Below, piece by piece: positions 35,401 to 47,037 of a stretch of 64,000 nucleotides of DNA. Each line of letters opens with the position of its first letter. Position 1 is the first letter of the stretch. The position numbers and the translations under genes were made by a program. A model generated the notes under the pieces. The model was not told the DNA's origin. It searched no databases and saw only the letters and a program-made list of their open reading frames with translations. The DNA lies in contig JAHEWK010000004.1 in the NCBI GenBank assembly GCA_020740775.1, forward strand, positions 1,426,001 through 1,490,000, read 5' to 3'. Origin of the DNA: Ilyonectria destructans. Lineage: Eukaryota; Ascomycota; Sordariomycetes; Hypocreales; Nectriaceae.

Positions 35401-36421
35401 AGTTTGATGGGAGAATACGAGAAGCTTAGTCCAATGGGCGTGTGCTAATCTATCCCTTGGCGATTGGGTTTTGGAGCTCGTGAAGACGTCAAGAGGCCTC
35501 GATAAGGCTCATTCTGGGAGTCTTTGGTGGTGCTTTTGTTTGGTCTGTTCGCGTGGTAAGACACCGCCCTGGAATCAGTACTTCGAGACATCGTGATGAG
35601 GATGCGCCCCTTGCCACGGCAATTTTCCCTCCCAGACACTGACATCACAAGGCACTCGAAGCCACAACTTGGGTCAAATGGCCATTATTGCATCGAATCT
35701 CCCCAACTCCAAACTCTGAGAGTCAGCTGCTATTTCCCATTTCCTCCTTTGTCCCCAGCTGTCCAGGGTAACAGGGGCGCTGTTGTCGATTGGGCAATGC
35801 TGATGACGATCCCGATGATCATGACGAGAATGAGACCGCCCAAATATTCCAGCCAACCCATCTCGACGTAAAGTTCAGGGCCATTGAATCGAGATGGGCC
35901 TGCTCTTATTCTTCGCTTGATAAAGCTATTTATTGGAGGTAGGTGAGCGGATGCCTTGCTCACTTATACGTGTCTGCGACAAACGCTCATTCAGCCTCAG
36001 GGATAGACAAGCACGGCGGTTCAGCAACTGGGATGCATCAATTAGATTTCTCTTCGGCTGAAATTCTCCCCGGTTCCCTGACCAGCGCTCACAAGTGCCG
36101 ATATCAAGATCAAATCCGTCCTAGACAGTTCCGAGGCAATTATGGCTATCCACGACTCGCCCTATGATGTATTTCTCCCTCTCCATCGCAGGAGCCTATA
36201 TATAGCTTCTCCAACCTCGGAATACGCGCGTTTGAGCACGCCTTGATTCTGGTCTAGTCATTAGATGCTATGATGAGTGTCCAGTTTCTTTCTACATGAT
36301 TAATATGTAGCCAATTACGATATCAAGAGGTCATAGCCTCAGAGAGTGTGAGACCACATTAAAACAACAAAAAGAGAAAGAAAAATATGAGAAAATGGCA
36401 AAAGGAAAGTCAGAAGCGAAT
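32473..36421. other. 3.9-kb intergenic region
   Basis: The first several hundred bases are probably 3' UTR of the CP2 gene. No supported gene follows. The 161-codon frame at 34823-35308 looks random. The only candidate is a 77-codon minus-strand frame at 35730-35963 with one membrane segment, listed separately. Confidence 0.45.
35730..35963 (-). CDS. Candidate small single-pass membrane protein
   Basis: A 77-codon frame whose centre is a clean hydrophobic helix (YLGGLILVMIIGIVISIAQS) flanked by charged residues; a second Met starts a 43-residue form just before it. No homologue is recognised and no introns or promoter motif are visible. It may be a real microprotein or a chance frame. Confidence 0.2.
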   Translation of the reverse strand: MSKASAHLPPINSFIKRRIRAGPSRFNGPELYVEMGWLEYLGGLILVMIIGIVISIAQSTTAPLLPWTAGDKGGNGK

Positions 36422-36493
36422 TGCCCCGTACTGGAATCGAACCAGTGATCTTGTCATTACTAGTGACACGCTATACCACTTAGCCAACGGGGC
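36422..36493 (-). tRNA. tRNA-Thr(AGT), intronless
   Basis: The minus strand reads GCCCCGT...ACGGGGC with discriminator A. The D arm is GGCTAAGTGGTATAGC, the anticodon stem TGTCA/TGACA with loop CTAGTAA (anticodon AGT), and the T arm ACTGG-TTCGATT-CCAGT. All stems pair. T-rich runs follow on the minus strand and can terminate Pol III. Confidence 0.96.
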
Positions 36494-36920
36494 TTGTTTC
36501 CGCTGCTGATGAAACTGGTGCTCTAATTTGGGGTTTTACAGGCCATGGTTGTTTACCGGCGCTAATTTGGTACCAAGTTGACCTGGTGGGGCTCGCTTTC
36601 GATTCATCGAACTCGGTGAAAGAAAGTGCAAACACAGTGGCGTTGGGGTGGACAAGCTCAATTGGGTCGTCATGTGGGTGGCATGCATTGGAAATGGCCG
36701 TCTCGATTCCACAGACTGCTAGTGACGACCCAGATTCAGGCCAAGTCTTTGAACAAAGGGTGAAATGCACGGCATCTCAATCCGTGACTTGTAAACTGCG
36801 GCGCTTGGTAGAATTCACTGTGGTGTAATCCCGGAAGGGATAGCTGTGGACTGTTGGTTGACGATGCATCCTGAGTGAGGAGGAATCTTGGTGCTCCCAA
36901 GGGAGGGTCTGGACGCAAGT
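36494..36920. other. Intergenic, tRNA-Thr to DUF167 gene
   Basis: About 430 bp with no supported gene. It holds the tRNA upstream flank and the probable 3' UTR of the minus-strand DUF167 gene. Confidence 0.4.
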
Positions 36921-37274
36921 TTATTCGACGGCCTTGTCCAGCAGCTCCCGAATTGTTTTCGCAAACTCCTCGCCATCACCCTTGATATCTCCCAAGACAA
37001 CCGTCTTGTCGCGTGACTTCATGCCGTGTGTCAGCTGCAGCCTCGACTTTGGAACGCCAAGGACAGAGCTGAGGACCTGGACGACGGCCTTGTTGGCCTC
37101 GCCCTCTCTTGCTTGGGCGGCGACGCAAATCTCAATGGTATCGTCGGTGACGGCAAGGACGCCCTCCCGGTTCTTGCTGGCGCCAGGCTTGACGTGGAGC
37201 TGCAGGTGGAGGCTGCCGACGGGTGACTTCTTGGTCCCAGTGACGAAGCGGATGGCGGCGCTAGACGACGCCAT
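36921..37274 (-). CDS. DUF167/YggU family protein
   Basis: A single exon of 117 residues from ATG at 37274 ([20 protein letters not shown]). The family signature is clear: [18 protein letters not shown], then [20 protein letters not shown] and [20 protein letters not shown], covering nearly the whole small alpha/beta fold. The motif of a short strand with KPGA, then REGEAN at the start of a helix, is diagnostic of the YggU/C15orf40 group. The molecular function of the family is not established. The gene is divergent from the HAD_SAK gene, so they may share a promoter in the 680 bp between them. Confidence 0.9.
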   Translation of the reverse strand: MASSSAAIRFVTGTKKSPVGSLHLQLHVKPGASKNREGVLAVTDDTIEICVAAQAREGEANKAVVQVLSSVLGVPKSRLQLTHGMKSRDKTVVLGDIKGDGEEFAKTIRELLDKAVE

Positions 37275-37952
37275 CACAATGCCGCGTGCCGCGTGCCCTG
37301 GCCCCAGGGTCTAAGGTTGATGGGTACAAAGTTGGTGAAAGGTTGGCGCAAAGGCTGTAGCTGATGCGTCAGGCGGAATATCTATTGTGAGGGGTAATGC
37401 CCGTTTGGATGACCATTACATCCCGTAGCCCGAGACCTGCAGCTTTATTGGCGGTCGATTCCCCGTCTGATCGTTTTCTGAGTGCGCAGAGCAAGAGCTT
37501 AACGCTTAACGCTTGACGCTGGACGTTGAACGCTGATCATCAATCACTCCGCGAGCTGGAGGCTTGGAGAGAGACATTGGGTCAAGCTCTACTGGAAAAT
37601 GCGGCGTCTGTCGCCTATAAACGCGCTGAAGCCTCAGGCCAGCGGCTCCTGTTGCAGCGCCAGTAGGGGAAGGAGCAGCTTGGGCCTTGTGCTCTGCCAG
37701 CAGGCGCCTGTGGTGGTCCTGCCCCACCGCCGTAGCAGCCTTTCGTCGATGATTCAACAGCAGAAGCGACATCATTCAGCTGAGCTGCCACTTTTTGTGA
37801 CGCAAACACCATTCTCAACGGCAACAAATCCACCATCCGCATCGACATCGACACCGACATCGACACCGACACCGACTGCAAAACCATCGTCTCGTCGGCA
37901 GCCGCCTTGCTGTCTACTCGCTACTGCCATTCCTCTTCGCAAGCCCAGCGCC
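37275..37952. other. Divergent promoter and possible N-terminal extension of the HAD_SAK gene
   Basis: From 37599 the plus-strand frame is open and in phase with the downstream gene (118 extra codons, Arg/Ser-rich, ending in Ser-Thr-Pro repeats coded by a CATCGACACCGA-like microsatellite at about 37838-37878). This could be an alternative N-terminus or simply leader. Confidence 0.4.
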
Positions 37953-39777
37953 ATGGCTTCGGCCTACAGCGCGTTGCATGGCGCCGCCGCGGCCTCCAAC
38001 TTTACCATCACCGCTCTGGGCCGCTGGTCTGTCCTCAACAGTGCATTGCCTGCCGTCGAGGATATCAAGTCGCTCCATGTCTACGACTTCGACAATACCT
38101 GTAGGTGCTACCTGCTGTTTGACCGACATTGCGCCCCAGGCGTGGTCGCTCACCCTGATGCCCATGCTGATTCTACCACCAGTGTTCAGGACACCACTCC
38201 CGAACCCATCGCTTTGGAACGGCCCGACCATTGGAACATTATCCAGCCAGGATGTCTTCGTCAATGGCGGCTGGTGGCACGATAACCGAATTCTTAGTGC
38301 GACCGGCGGGGGTGTTGACAAGGAGGAGGAGCGCGCCTGGGATGGATGGTGGAATGACAAAATCGTTGACCTCGTCAGATTGAGCATCAAGCAAAAGGAT
38401 GCTCTCTGCGTCCTCCTGACTGGTCGCTCTGAGAAGGGCTACGCCGACTTGGTCCGGAAGATGGTCAAGGCCAAGGACCTCGACTTTGACATGGTCGGTC
38501 TGAAGCCACAGGTCAGCCCCTCGAACCAGCGATTTCAGAACACCATGCACTTCAAGCAACTATTCCTCGAGGCTCTAATGGAAACATATAAGAACGCAGA
38601 GGAGATCCGCGTGTATGAGGACCGGCCCAAGCATACCAAGGGCTTCCGCGACTTCTTCGCCGAGTACAACCGGAGACAAAACGCCATGCCCACCCGAGGC
38701 CCATTGACGGCAGAGGTGGTTCAGGTCGCCGACGCTACGGTGTCTCTAGACCCTGTGGTCGAGGTCGCCGAGGTCCAGCACATGATTAACATTCACAATG
38801 ACACGGTGACCAAGCAACCCTCGTCTACCAAACGCCAGAACAAGCTCAGGATTAAGAAGACTGTCTTCTTCACGGGCTACATGATCAACCCAGAGGATAC
38901 CAAGAAGCTCATCAAGCTTGCCCAAATACCTCCGAACCTGCCACAGAATGAGCTCAAATACCACGGAAACAACATTCTCATATGTCCTCGCCCCTGTCCC
39001 GCTAGTATCCTGGAAAAGGTTGGCGGTATGAACAGCAAAATGAAGTGGGAAGTCACCGGCACAGCTTGCTTTGAAAATAGTATCTGGGCTGCTTGCCTGC
39101 GACCAGTTCCTGCAACTGCCAAATTCCACACGGACAACCCTAGCCCTCTTGTGGTGTTGGCGCTGAGGAAAGGAGCTCGACCCATCGATGCCGGCAAGAT
39201 ACAAAACTGGCAACCTCTTCCAGCAGATAAATCGTTCATCTTCGAGACTGTCGTTGGCGAAAAGGTCATTCTCCGCATCGAGGCCGAGGACCCTCGGGAA
39301 GACGCTTACGAGAGCCTATTCGCCAATAAGTCGTCTAAGCGCAAGCACAACGGCGAAGACGACTGGAACCAACGAAACATTCATGGCCACTATAGTGGTC
39401 GAAACGAGTCCAGGGGGTATCACTCTGGTGGCCGCGGCGGCTCAGGTCAAGGGCGGGGCCGTGGCGGCAACGCTAACCGAGGATTCCGGAATGCCTCGAG
39501 GGGAAACAGCAAGGGAGGCCGTGGACGAGGAGGTGGCTACAACTACCGATCTCTCGACGATGTTGAGCCCAGAAACCAGCAAGGCGGATATGGCCCTCAG
39601 GTTGATTATGATGATGCCTACCAACCACCAAGCCAGTCCCAAGCTCCACCGTCCGCCCCAACAGGCCCCAGCCAGGGATGGAATGCTCAGCCTCCCCGAG
39701 GTCCATCAGCTCAACAAGGACGACCTATGGGAGGGTACGGGGGCAACAACAACTCAGACCTACAGAATTACTATTAG
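37953..39777 (+). CDS. HAD_SAK (Swiss Army Knife RNA repair-like) protein with RGG tail
   Basis: Exons 37953-38100 and 38183-39777, with an 82-bp intron (GTAGGT...CCAG); 580 residues. The HAD phosphatase motif I is LHVYDFDNTLF, formed across the splice junction, followed by RTPLPNPSLWNG, WWHDNRIL and the motif II-like VLLTGRSEKGY. Further blocks are HFKQLFLEAL, IRVYEDRPKHTKGF and TKFHTD-like C-terminal strands. The last 130 residues are Arg-Gly-Gly- and Gly/Asn/Gln-rich, typical of RNA binding and condensates. The family is linked to RNA end repair in other contexts; activity here is inferred. The start at 37953 has a strong context (GCGCCATGGC), but the open upstream extension from 37599 looks like a possible mitochondrial leader, so two isoforms are possible. 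Confidence 0.85.
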
Positions 39778-40194
39778 CGGTAGTATGCACCCTCGTAAAA
39801 GGTGTCTTTTTTACGCCTGGTTTTTGGGAGCATGCAATATCTTGATCGTCGTTTCATCTCGACTCACAATGCATGGAAGGCTTGACTGGCATCATTCGAT
39901 GCGGTGCGCCGTGGTTAAGCTGGGGATTCATTTCGGGTTCATGTCTGACACAGTCTGATATTCGTGGAGTATCCTGGTGATAATGGGAGAGGCGTCTAGG
40001 GGGTAGTGAAAATGATACCTAACGGAATGCAAACGGATACTTGTACTTTGACTCTCGAGTCTGTCAAAGAAGGGCTGCACAGATTGTTCACACTAGGGAT
40101 TCAGTGATTGTTTCGTCATGGGCTTACTGTTTTTTTTCTAAGCCCGTCTCTATCTACCAATACAGACGGAAAGCTTTTGGGGCATTTGACATAT
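39778..40194. other. Convergent 3' region
   Basis: About 420 bp between the stops of the HAD_SAK gene and eIF2B-epsilon, presumably overlapping 3' UTRs. No other feature. Confidence 0.5.
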
Positions 40195-42479
40195 CTATTC
40201 ATCATCGCTGTCCTCATCATCCTCCTCCTCGGCGTTCTCTAGCCACTCAACTAGCACGCGGCACTTGTCCTTGAGAACAACCATGCCGTCTCCATCGGCG
40301 GCGCGCTCATCCCCCCACCAGCCCAGGATGCCCTCCTCCTCGAGGATGTCGAGAGCGTAGAGCTGCTGCAGGAGAGCGGCGAGCAAAATGCCAACACGCG
40401 ACTGCTCGGGGCCCTTGGCATGCAGTAGGCCCTTTTGCAAAGCAAGAATGAACTCGACCTGCTCGCGCTCGCCACCGCCAACGCCGACCTCGTCGACAAA
40501 CTTAGTAGCGCCCTTGCTAGCTATGAGGGCCTTCTCGGCGGCCTTGCTAGGCTCGAGCGGTCCGTACTCCGGGGTGAGCAGCTCGGCGGCGCGACGGGCG
40601 AAGGCAACGGCAACGGCACGGCGCATCATAGAATCAGAAGCGTCATTGGCGAGGCGCAGACCCATGAACTCGAGCTTAGCCGAGTCGAAGTCGCCCGAGT
40701 CCGCGCGGAGGGCATCGAGCAGACCGTGGACGGCGTCATTGTGGAAGGAGATTTTCTCGCCGGCCTCGTCGGACGCGAAGGAGGAAAGGCGGGAGCGGGT
40801 GGAGGTGTCGGCGTCGACGGAGTGGGCGATTTGGTCGAAGTCATCTTCGGACACTTCTGACGAGAGAGTTGAGACGGACGAGGTGGAGATGTTGAACTCG
40901 GCGACTGAGTAGATCAGAGACTTCTGAAGGATGGCCGGGTCTTCGTCGTCAAACTCCTCCTCCTCTGGGTCGGTGAAGGGCGCGGCGTTGGTGGCGGCGC
41001 CGAGCAGGTTGGTATCGGGGGTTACGGGGCTACCATCGGCGGTGACCGGAGAGAGAATGGCGCTCTTGGAAAGCGAGGTGCCTTCGCTAATCTGGACGCC
41101 GAACGAGATCAGTGTACCAGTGGGGATGGTGCTGTTCTTGCCGATGGTGGAAGAGTCGCCGACAATAGATCGAGATATCCTCGTGCCATCCTCGATCATA
41201 GCATCGTTCCAGATGAAGCAGTCTTCCAAAACGACGTTGGCTCCGATCTTGCAGTCCCTCCCGATAATGCTGTTGGAGACCTTGCTTCCGGATCCGATAG
41301 TGCTGTCGCGTCCAATGATGGAATTCGAGATCTTGGCGTCGTTGGCGTGAAACACACCGTTTTCTACCACGACACCGTTGGTGTTGCGCTGGTAAGTCTG
41401 CTTCGGCACAACGTTGCACTCGGGGATGAAGGGGTACGTCCATCGGCTCAGGACGTCGCGGCTGATGGCATCGTACATCTGCAGGTTGCTGGCCCGGGCA
41501 GCGTATCCTTCGTCGAAGATCTCCGCGTAAATCATCTTGCCATTGAGTTCCCAATCCTTCAGCACACCGTGCAAGAAGTTCTTTCGCGGTAGCTCGTAGT
41601 CGAAGCTTTCCGACCACAGCGCCAGGACCTCAGGGGTGCAAATATCGATCTGCGCGTCGATCAGGTCGGATCGGATCTCGAACTCGGTCGACAGCTCGTC
41701 TACTACTGCGGGGTCCAGTGACATGTATCGGTCGCTGTTAATGGGGCTCATCTCGTCGTAGTGTAGGCATCGCTGGGTCTTGGTGTCCACCACGAAGATG
41801 GGAGTGATTCCGTTCGTCTTTGTTCGGTGCTCCTCCTGTCCTCCGCTTCGCAGAACCATTGTCATGATGTTGGCCGCGCTCGTCTCCCGTCGCTTGCGAT
41901 GCGCCGCCAGAGCGCCGTCGAGCATAATGTTGGATACAAGGTCACCGTTGACCAGGATAAAGTCTCCATCGACCAATGATCGCTTGTCCATGTCGCGAAG
42001 AACATCACCGACTGATCGTGCGTCGGAGACTCGGACGAATTGGAGGACGGAGAATGGGCATGTTCGCGATGCGGTCGACCACCGTGAGCGGCTAATGTAA
42101 TCTTCGACTTGGTCGGTGTGGGCACCACAGTAGATGTACACTTCGTTAACACCATTCATGGCCAAGAACTCGAGAGTGTATTCGATGAGAGGAGTGTTGG
42201 CGAGGGGCAGTAGACACTGGACAAGGCAGCATTAGCATGGGCGCGAACACAATAGAGCGCCATCACGAAGTCTCACTCTTGGCTTCTCTATCGTAAAAGG
42301 TCTGTATCTGTCTTGGAATGAGTCTGCGAGGACCTGTGACGTATGGTGAGCTTGCGCTGCCTTCAACTTTCAAGATACCCCGCGGTGGCACCTACAACCG
42401 CCTGCAGAACATCCTCGCTCTTGCTCTCGGCGCCCGCCTTGGCGGACTTCTTGCCCTTGCTGTTCCCTTTGTGCGACAT
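40195..42479 (-). CDS. GCD6: Translation initiation factor eIF2B epsilon subunit
   Basis: Complement of exons 42479-42396, 42333-42277 and 42216-40195; introns of 62 and 60 bp; 720 residues. The Lys-rich N-terminus (MSHKGNSKGKKSAKAG) leads into the nucleotidyltransferase-like domain (VLADSFQDRYRPFTIEKPR, then CLLPLANTPLIEYTLEFLAM). Left-handed beta-helix repeats follow at about residues 320-430 (ISNSIIGRDSTIGSGSKVSN, VVLEDCFIWNDAMIEDG). The C-terminal W2 (eIF5C) domain, the catalytic GEF part, occupies the last 170 residues and ends in WLENAEEEDDEDSDDE, with ILGWWGDER as an aromatic/acidic box. eIF2B recycles eIF2-GDP to eIF2-GTP in the cytosol, and this is the catalytic subunit. Length agrees with yeast Gcd6 (712). 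Confidence 0.95.
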
Positions 42480-45400
42480 CGCCAATATCCGGGAGGTGGT
42501 GCGTTGAGGCAGACCGATATGTGGGTTTTGGTGGTGTGGGCTTGGACGACGTTGGGTCAGGCCAAAATTCCGGCCGATGACTCAATTGCAGCATGCACGG
42601 GAAATTTCTCACCTCGGTGGGCGGTCGGTGAGGCTCGGTGAATGGCGGGGTGCTTAATGACTAAGGCGACCCTGGCGGGAGATAAGCAGGTGGGCTACAA
42701 GTGTGTGCGGGCTACTTACCCTATACGGGGGTGTGGGGATGACGCGAGCAGCTAGGTCAATAGACTTCGTGCAACATTCCTGATCGGCACTCGGGCAGCC
42801 AAACCGGTCTTGTGCAACCCGATTATATAATCTAGGTGATAGGTTCTGGCGTTATGTGCCGCATAGAAGTGGGGAGCGATCTACAAATCCGGCAGCGGAT
42901 GTGGGGTGAGCCGAAGCGATTCTGTACTTGATGGGATGATCATGTGTAAGTCAATCTGTCACCGCCCGTTGACGGTACGCTGACGGCTTTCCGCCCTAGC
43001 CGCATGGCAGCAAGATGGCTCAGATTGTGATAGACAGCAGTATGCACAGCGCCTAAAGAGAGGTCATCTCTCCCAGGAGCCCAGCGGGGGGGGGGCCGCA
43101 AGCCTGATTTGTGATTCAGTCATGCTTTTGCCGTGGCTTTTGCCGGCGAGCCAGGTGACTGGCCTTGAGCGTTCCTCGCATCAGCAGTTTGCTTTTTGTA
43201 CATGCATCTGAGGCAGTATTTAGCGAAAGTGGGATGGTCAGGATAGATAGGATGCCTGACTGGCTCGCGAAGTTCGAGGGTCTCGGGGAGCTGGAATTGT
43301 CTGACTTTAAACAATATTGATCAACAGCGTCGCCCGATTCCCCGACAACAGCACTTCCAAGACTGATTAGTGTCTGGGGGCCTTTGCATCTGACACTGCG
43401 CGATATTGACTGAGACTTATCAAAGGGCAGCGTGTGGCCGGATATTGCACGGCCGAGGAATGACTGACGTCTTCAGTTGAACCAGATTGTGTGCGCTATT
43501 GGGACCCGTCGCATTTCTCTCCTCGTCCTTTCGCTGATAGGATCCACCTTTGGCATAGGAAGGCGACGACCGTCTGTGGGACCTTGCAATATCTCAGAAA
43601 CAGTGTAATTAGATCTAAACACTTACTAGAAACTCCCAAACGCATTGAGAGATTCGATGCTAGTAGCCAGTTTCGTATTGCAATTTGGAATCACGAACAA
43701 GCTCTTGTTGGTCGATGGCTACCCTGCACACCGTCCAAAAGCGTTCAAGGAAGACAGTGCGAGAAGATAATTTCCCCGGCGCACCCAAGCAAGCCACGCT
43801 CTGTCCCACCTCCGTCCTTCTTGTTTCCTCTTCCAAGTGACTGCTGGGAAAACCTCGACTCTCACCAACCGCCAGCTTTTCTTCCCACCATCGCACGTGA
43901 GCAACTCTCCTATACACATGCCCTACATGGCCAAGCGCCCCCTCAGCGCACGGTGGCAGCCCACGGGTGCTCTTTCGGTCCCGGCTCCCCGGCCAGCAGA
44001 AGCAAAGCCTGGAGAGTAGCCCTCCCGGTGCACCTGTCCTGACCCTCCAGCGGTATGCGAGGAGCAGTTTTTGGCCGGAGCTCTAGGTTAGGGCAGACGC
44101 CACACCCTTGTCAGCGCTACGCCCGCGGCGTACGTATCAATTGTTTCTCACTTCAGCCTGGTCGATCACTCCTTCGGCCGGCTAGATCCGCGGCGTGAGA
44201 TCCGGAATCCGACTTGGGGCTGCAGTGCTGCGCCCGGCACCCTCCCCAGGATGAACGCGGAAGCGGGAGAGGGCCTGCACTTCAAGACAAACCCGCCTAG
44301 TAACTATCTGCACGTCGACTCAATGATCCTGATCTGGGCTGTGGGCGTGCCGTCTTCGACTCCATCACGGTCCGAGAGAGGCCCTGGACACTTCCCATCC
44401 GGCATGACTATCCCAATTCAACTAGTGCCGAGACCAAGGTTTGTTGACCAAATAGGGCTGTGCTTCTTGTTGGCCCAGCTAGTTTTTCTCCCCCCCCCCC
44501 TAACGCCTCCGTCCTCTCCTCCCCAGGACACGGTTGACATGTTGGGCAGTGTGGTAGGACCCTGGCGGGAGAGACCAAGCCGCATTCTTGAAGCAGATCA
44601 TTGATTCACCGGACGGCTGGTGGTCTCACCAGTACGCATAGGTTTTCGAACTTTACGCCGTCTGTTTATTGGTCAATGAAAAAGAAAAAGAAAAGCAGTC
44701 AATGCTACAATCCATCCATGGGATACGATCCATCATACTTTGTCTATGGTATGATTAAAGAAAAGAAAGAAAGAGAAAACTCCTCCCCATGATGGTACCG
44801 CAGGGATTAGGGGCTGATCTTGCTATGGGTATGGAGTACAGGCACACGCCATCGAACTGCCGGCTTGGGCTTGGTGGAGGGTGATTGGATCTACGCACTA
44901 AATTGCCGGGCACGTCTGCAACCAGGGCACCGTGTCCCAGAAACGGGGAAACGGGGGGGCCCAAACTGCTGGGTCTGACTCTCGGGGGTAGGATGCGACT
45001 CTCGTTGCGCATCGACAAAGGCACGGGAAATTGGACAACATTCCTCTCTGGTTGATTGGATTCCCTACTAGGAACGTGGTTCCGCGAGATCAAGGAAACG
45101 CCAGTGTTGTTGCTTAGGCCGCCCTCGCATTGAGCGAACCTGACCCTGGGAACGCGTCGTGCCGGGTAGGGCCCGCCTGCATCGGTCTCCCTGCATGGCG
45201 TAGCATGGCATGGCACGTCTTCAGATAGCTTCCCGCACGAAGTGGACTGACTACTAACTACTACGAGGTAGGACAGCGGTGCTGAGGACGGATACGATGT
45301 GGCATGCCGACTCCTCCTGCGCCGGTGAAGGGCAAAGAAAGGAGGGGGGTCCTCGAAATAAAGGAGGTACAGAGGTGCGCGGCTATTGCCCGCCGCGGAA

Positions 45401-45713
45401 GGTTACACAAGTAAACAAAAGAAATATCAGCGACGCCCAGAACGGACAGGGCTGGATGCCGAAAGCATTTAGTGGAGGGGGACCGGGCGGGACGAGACGA
45501 GACTGAGAGCGAAAAACAAGAGATGGGAAGACTGTCTGACTTCCGGATGGACACGCTGCAGGGACTCGACGGAGCTGAAGAGGATAGGTCAGCCCCCTGC
45601 TTATTGCGCAACGCGATCAACGTGGCGCCCGACACGACGCATCATTCAGCAACCGAAGAGTCCCCCAGTCTCCGTCCCCCGTCCCCCGTCCCCAACAACC
45701 TGCGAGCGATTGA

Positions 45714-45766
45714 GACTGCGACTGCGACTGCGACTGCGACTGCGACTGCGACTGCGACTGCGACTG
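45714..45766. repeat. Hexanucleotide repeat (GACTGC)n
   Basis: Nearly nine perfect GACTGC units, about 1.3 kb upstream of SKN7. It opens a Thr-Ala frame in one phase and Arg-Leu in another, but neither belongs to a gene. Confidence 0.95.
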
Positions 45767-46130
45767 GGGGACCTCGTAATTACCTTAAACCAATCCCTAA
45801 TCGGCGGTACCCTAGAGCTGGGTGGCTACGGTGCGCGATGGCCCACGCCACATAGTCGAGTCCGGGGCGATCTTGACCAGGCCGGCCAATGACGGAAGAT
45901 GTTGAGCCGTGCCATGGCCAACGGAGCCCCGTCGCAGCGACACCCCCCACGGCCGCCAAACTTCTTTTCGCAATAGCGCTTCATTCCCACCGCGATCGCT
46001 CGCGGGCTAGTCCCCCCCTGGAAGACCCCCTCCGGCGCCCGAGACTCAAGCTTTTTCCTTCTTCTTGGGCATAAGCGGCGCTGAGGACTGGCTGGTGTTG
46101 CGGGCCCGGCTTGCTCCTGTCCCGGCCCCC

Positions 46131-46155
46131 CCTGTCCTGTCCTGTCCTGTCCTGT
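46131..46155. repeat. Pentanucleotide repeat (CCTGT)5
   Basis: Five perfect CCTGT units followed by more degenerate copies to about 46200, inside the C/T-rich upstream region of SKN7. Confidence 0.9.
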
Positions 46156-47037
46156 CCTCTCCTCAGGTCCTGTCTTGCCCGAGCCTGTCCTGTCCCAGGA
46201 CGGAGCCGAGGGCTGCTGTCGTCTGGACAAGGTAGGGAGCGTGTACATGTACCGAGTACGTGCGGAGCGGAGCATCAGAAGCTGGCAGAAGGCCGTCTGG
46301 CGCTGCTCCGGGCTGCGCTATCCTGGCGCTATCCTGCATGTCTTGCCCTGTCCCCCGGAGGGCACGGTACGGCTGGAGTACCCTACCGCCCGTACTCTTA
46401 CCGGTAGGCACGCCATCTCCAGCGCCTTCTGGTGGGCAGGCCTGTCAAGCACAACACGGCCTGTGCTGTGTTCCACGCACGCCCACTCGCACGCACGCCC
46501 AACCTCGATCCTGAGATACAACTCAGGCCCTGTCCCCGTTCCCCATTCCCCGTCCCCCGTCCCCCGTTCCCCGTCCCTGTCCCTCCAATTGCGCCGTCCT
46601 CGTCCATCGCAGCGTCACTATCGGCGACGTGCCTTTCATCAGGCGCTCCTCTGCACAGCTTTCGCACAGCTACCGTCCAGCTATCGCCCAGCGACCGCCC
46701 ACCTTGGACTCGCCATTCTTCCGCTCCGCCTGCCCCCGATCATCCGACCTCCGTCCATTTCGCTGCGTCGCCGACCATCGCCCATCCCGTCTGTTTCCCG
46801 TCTGCCTCGTCCCGGCCCTCGCGCGCCGCCCTGATCGACCGACGGGCACCCGCTGCCTCGAGTTCATCCCCCTTGATCGGATTGCAACCGACGGGACTCG
46901 CGCTCACCTCGGCCCGACGGCTGGACAACCCACTGTCTCCTTTCCCGACGCCTATCAGCACCAACTTGGTCCATCGATCCAAGTCGCCCGCCTCACAACC
47001 CGCGCCCGCGTACATATACCCGCATCACAACTTGACC

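Larger units (their letters stand above)
42480..47037. other. 4.5-kb intergenic region between divergent eIF2B-epsilon and SKN7
   Basis: No gene supported; the 183-codon frame at 43491-44042 and the longer frames at 46.2-47.3 kb are composition artefacts or overlap SKN7. The SKN7-proximal kilobase is C/T-rich with CCCCGT-type runs and looks like promoter and leader. Two short tandem repeats are listed separately. Confidence 0.5.

Noticed and set aside
43491..44042. A 183-codon frame in the eIF2B-epsilon/SKN7 gap
   Set aside because: Pro/Ser-rich random composition, no homology recognised.
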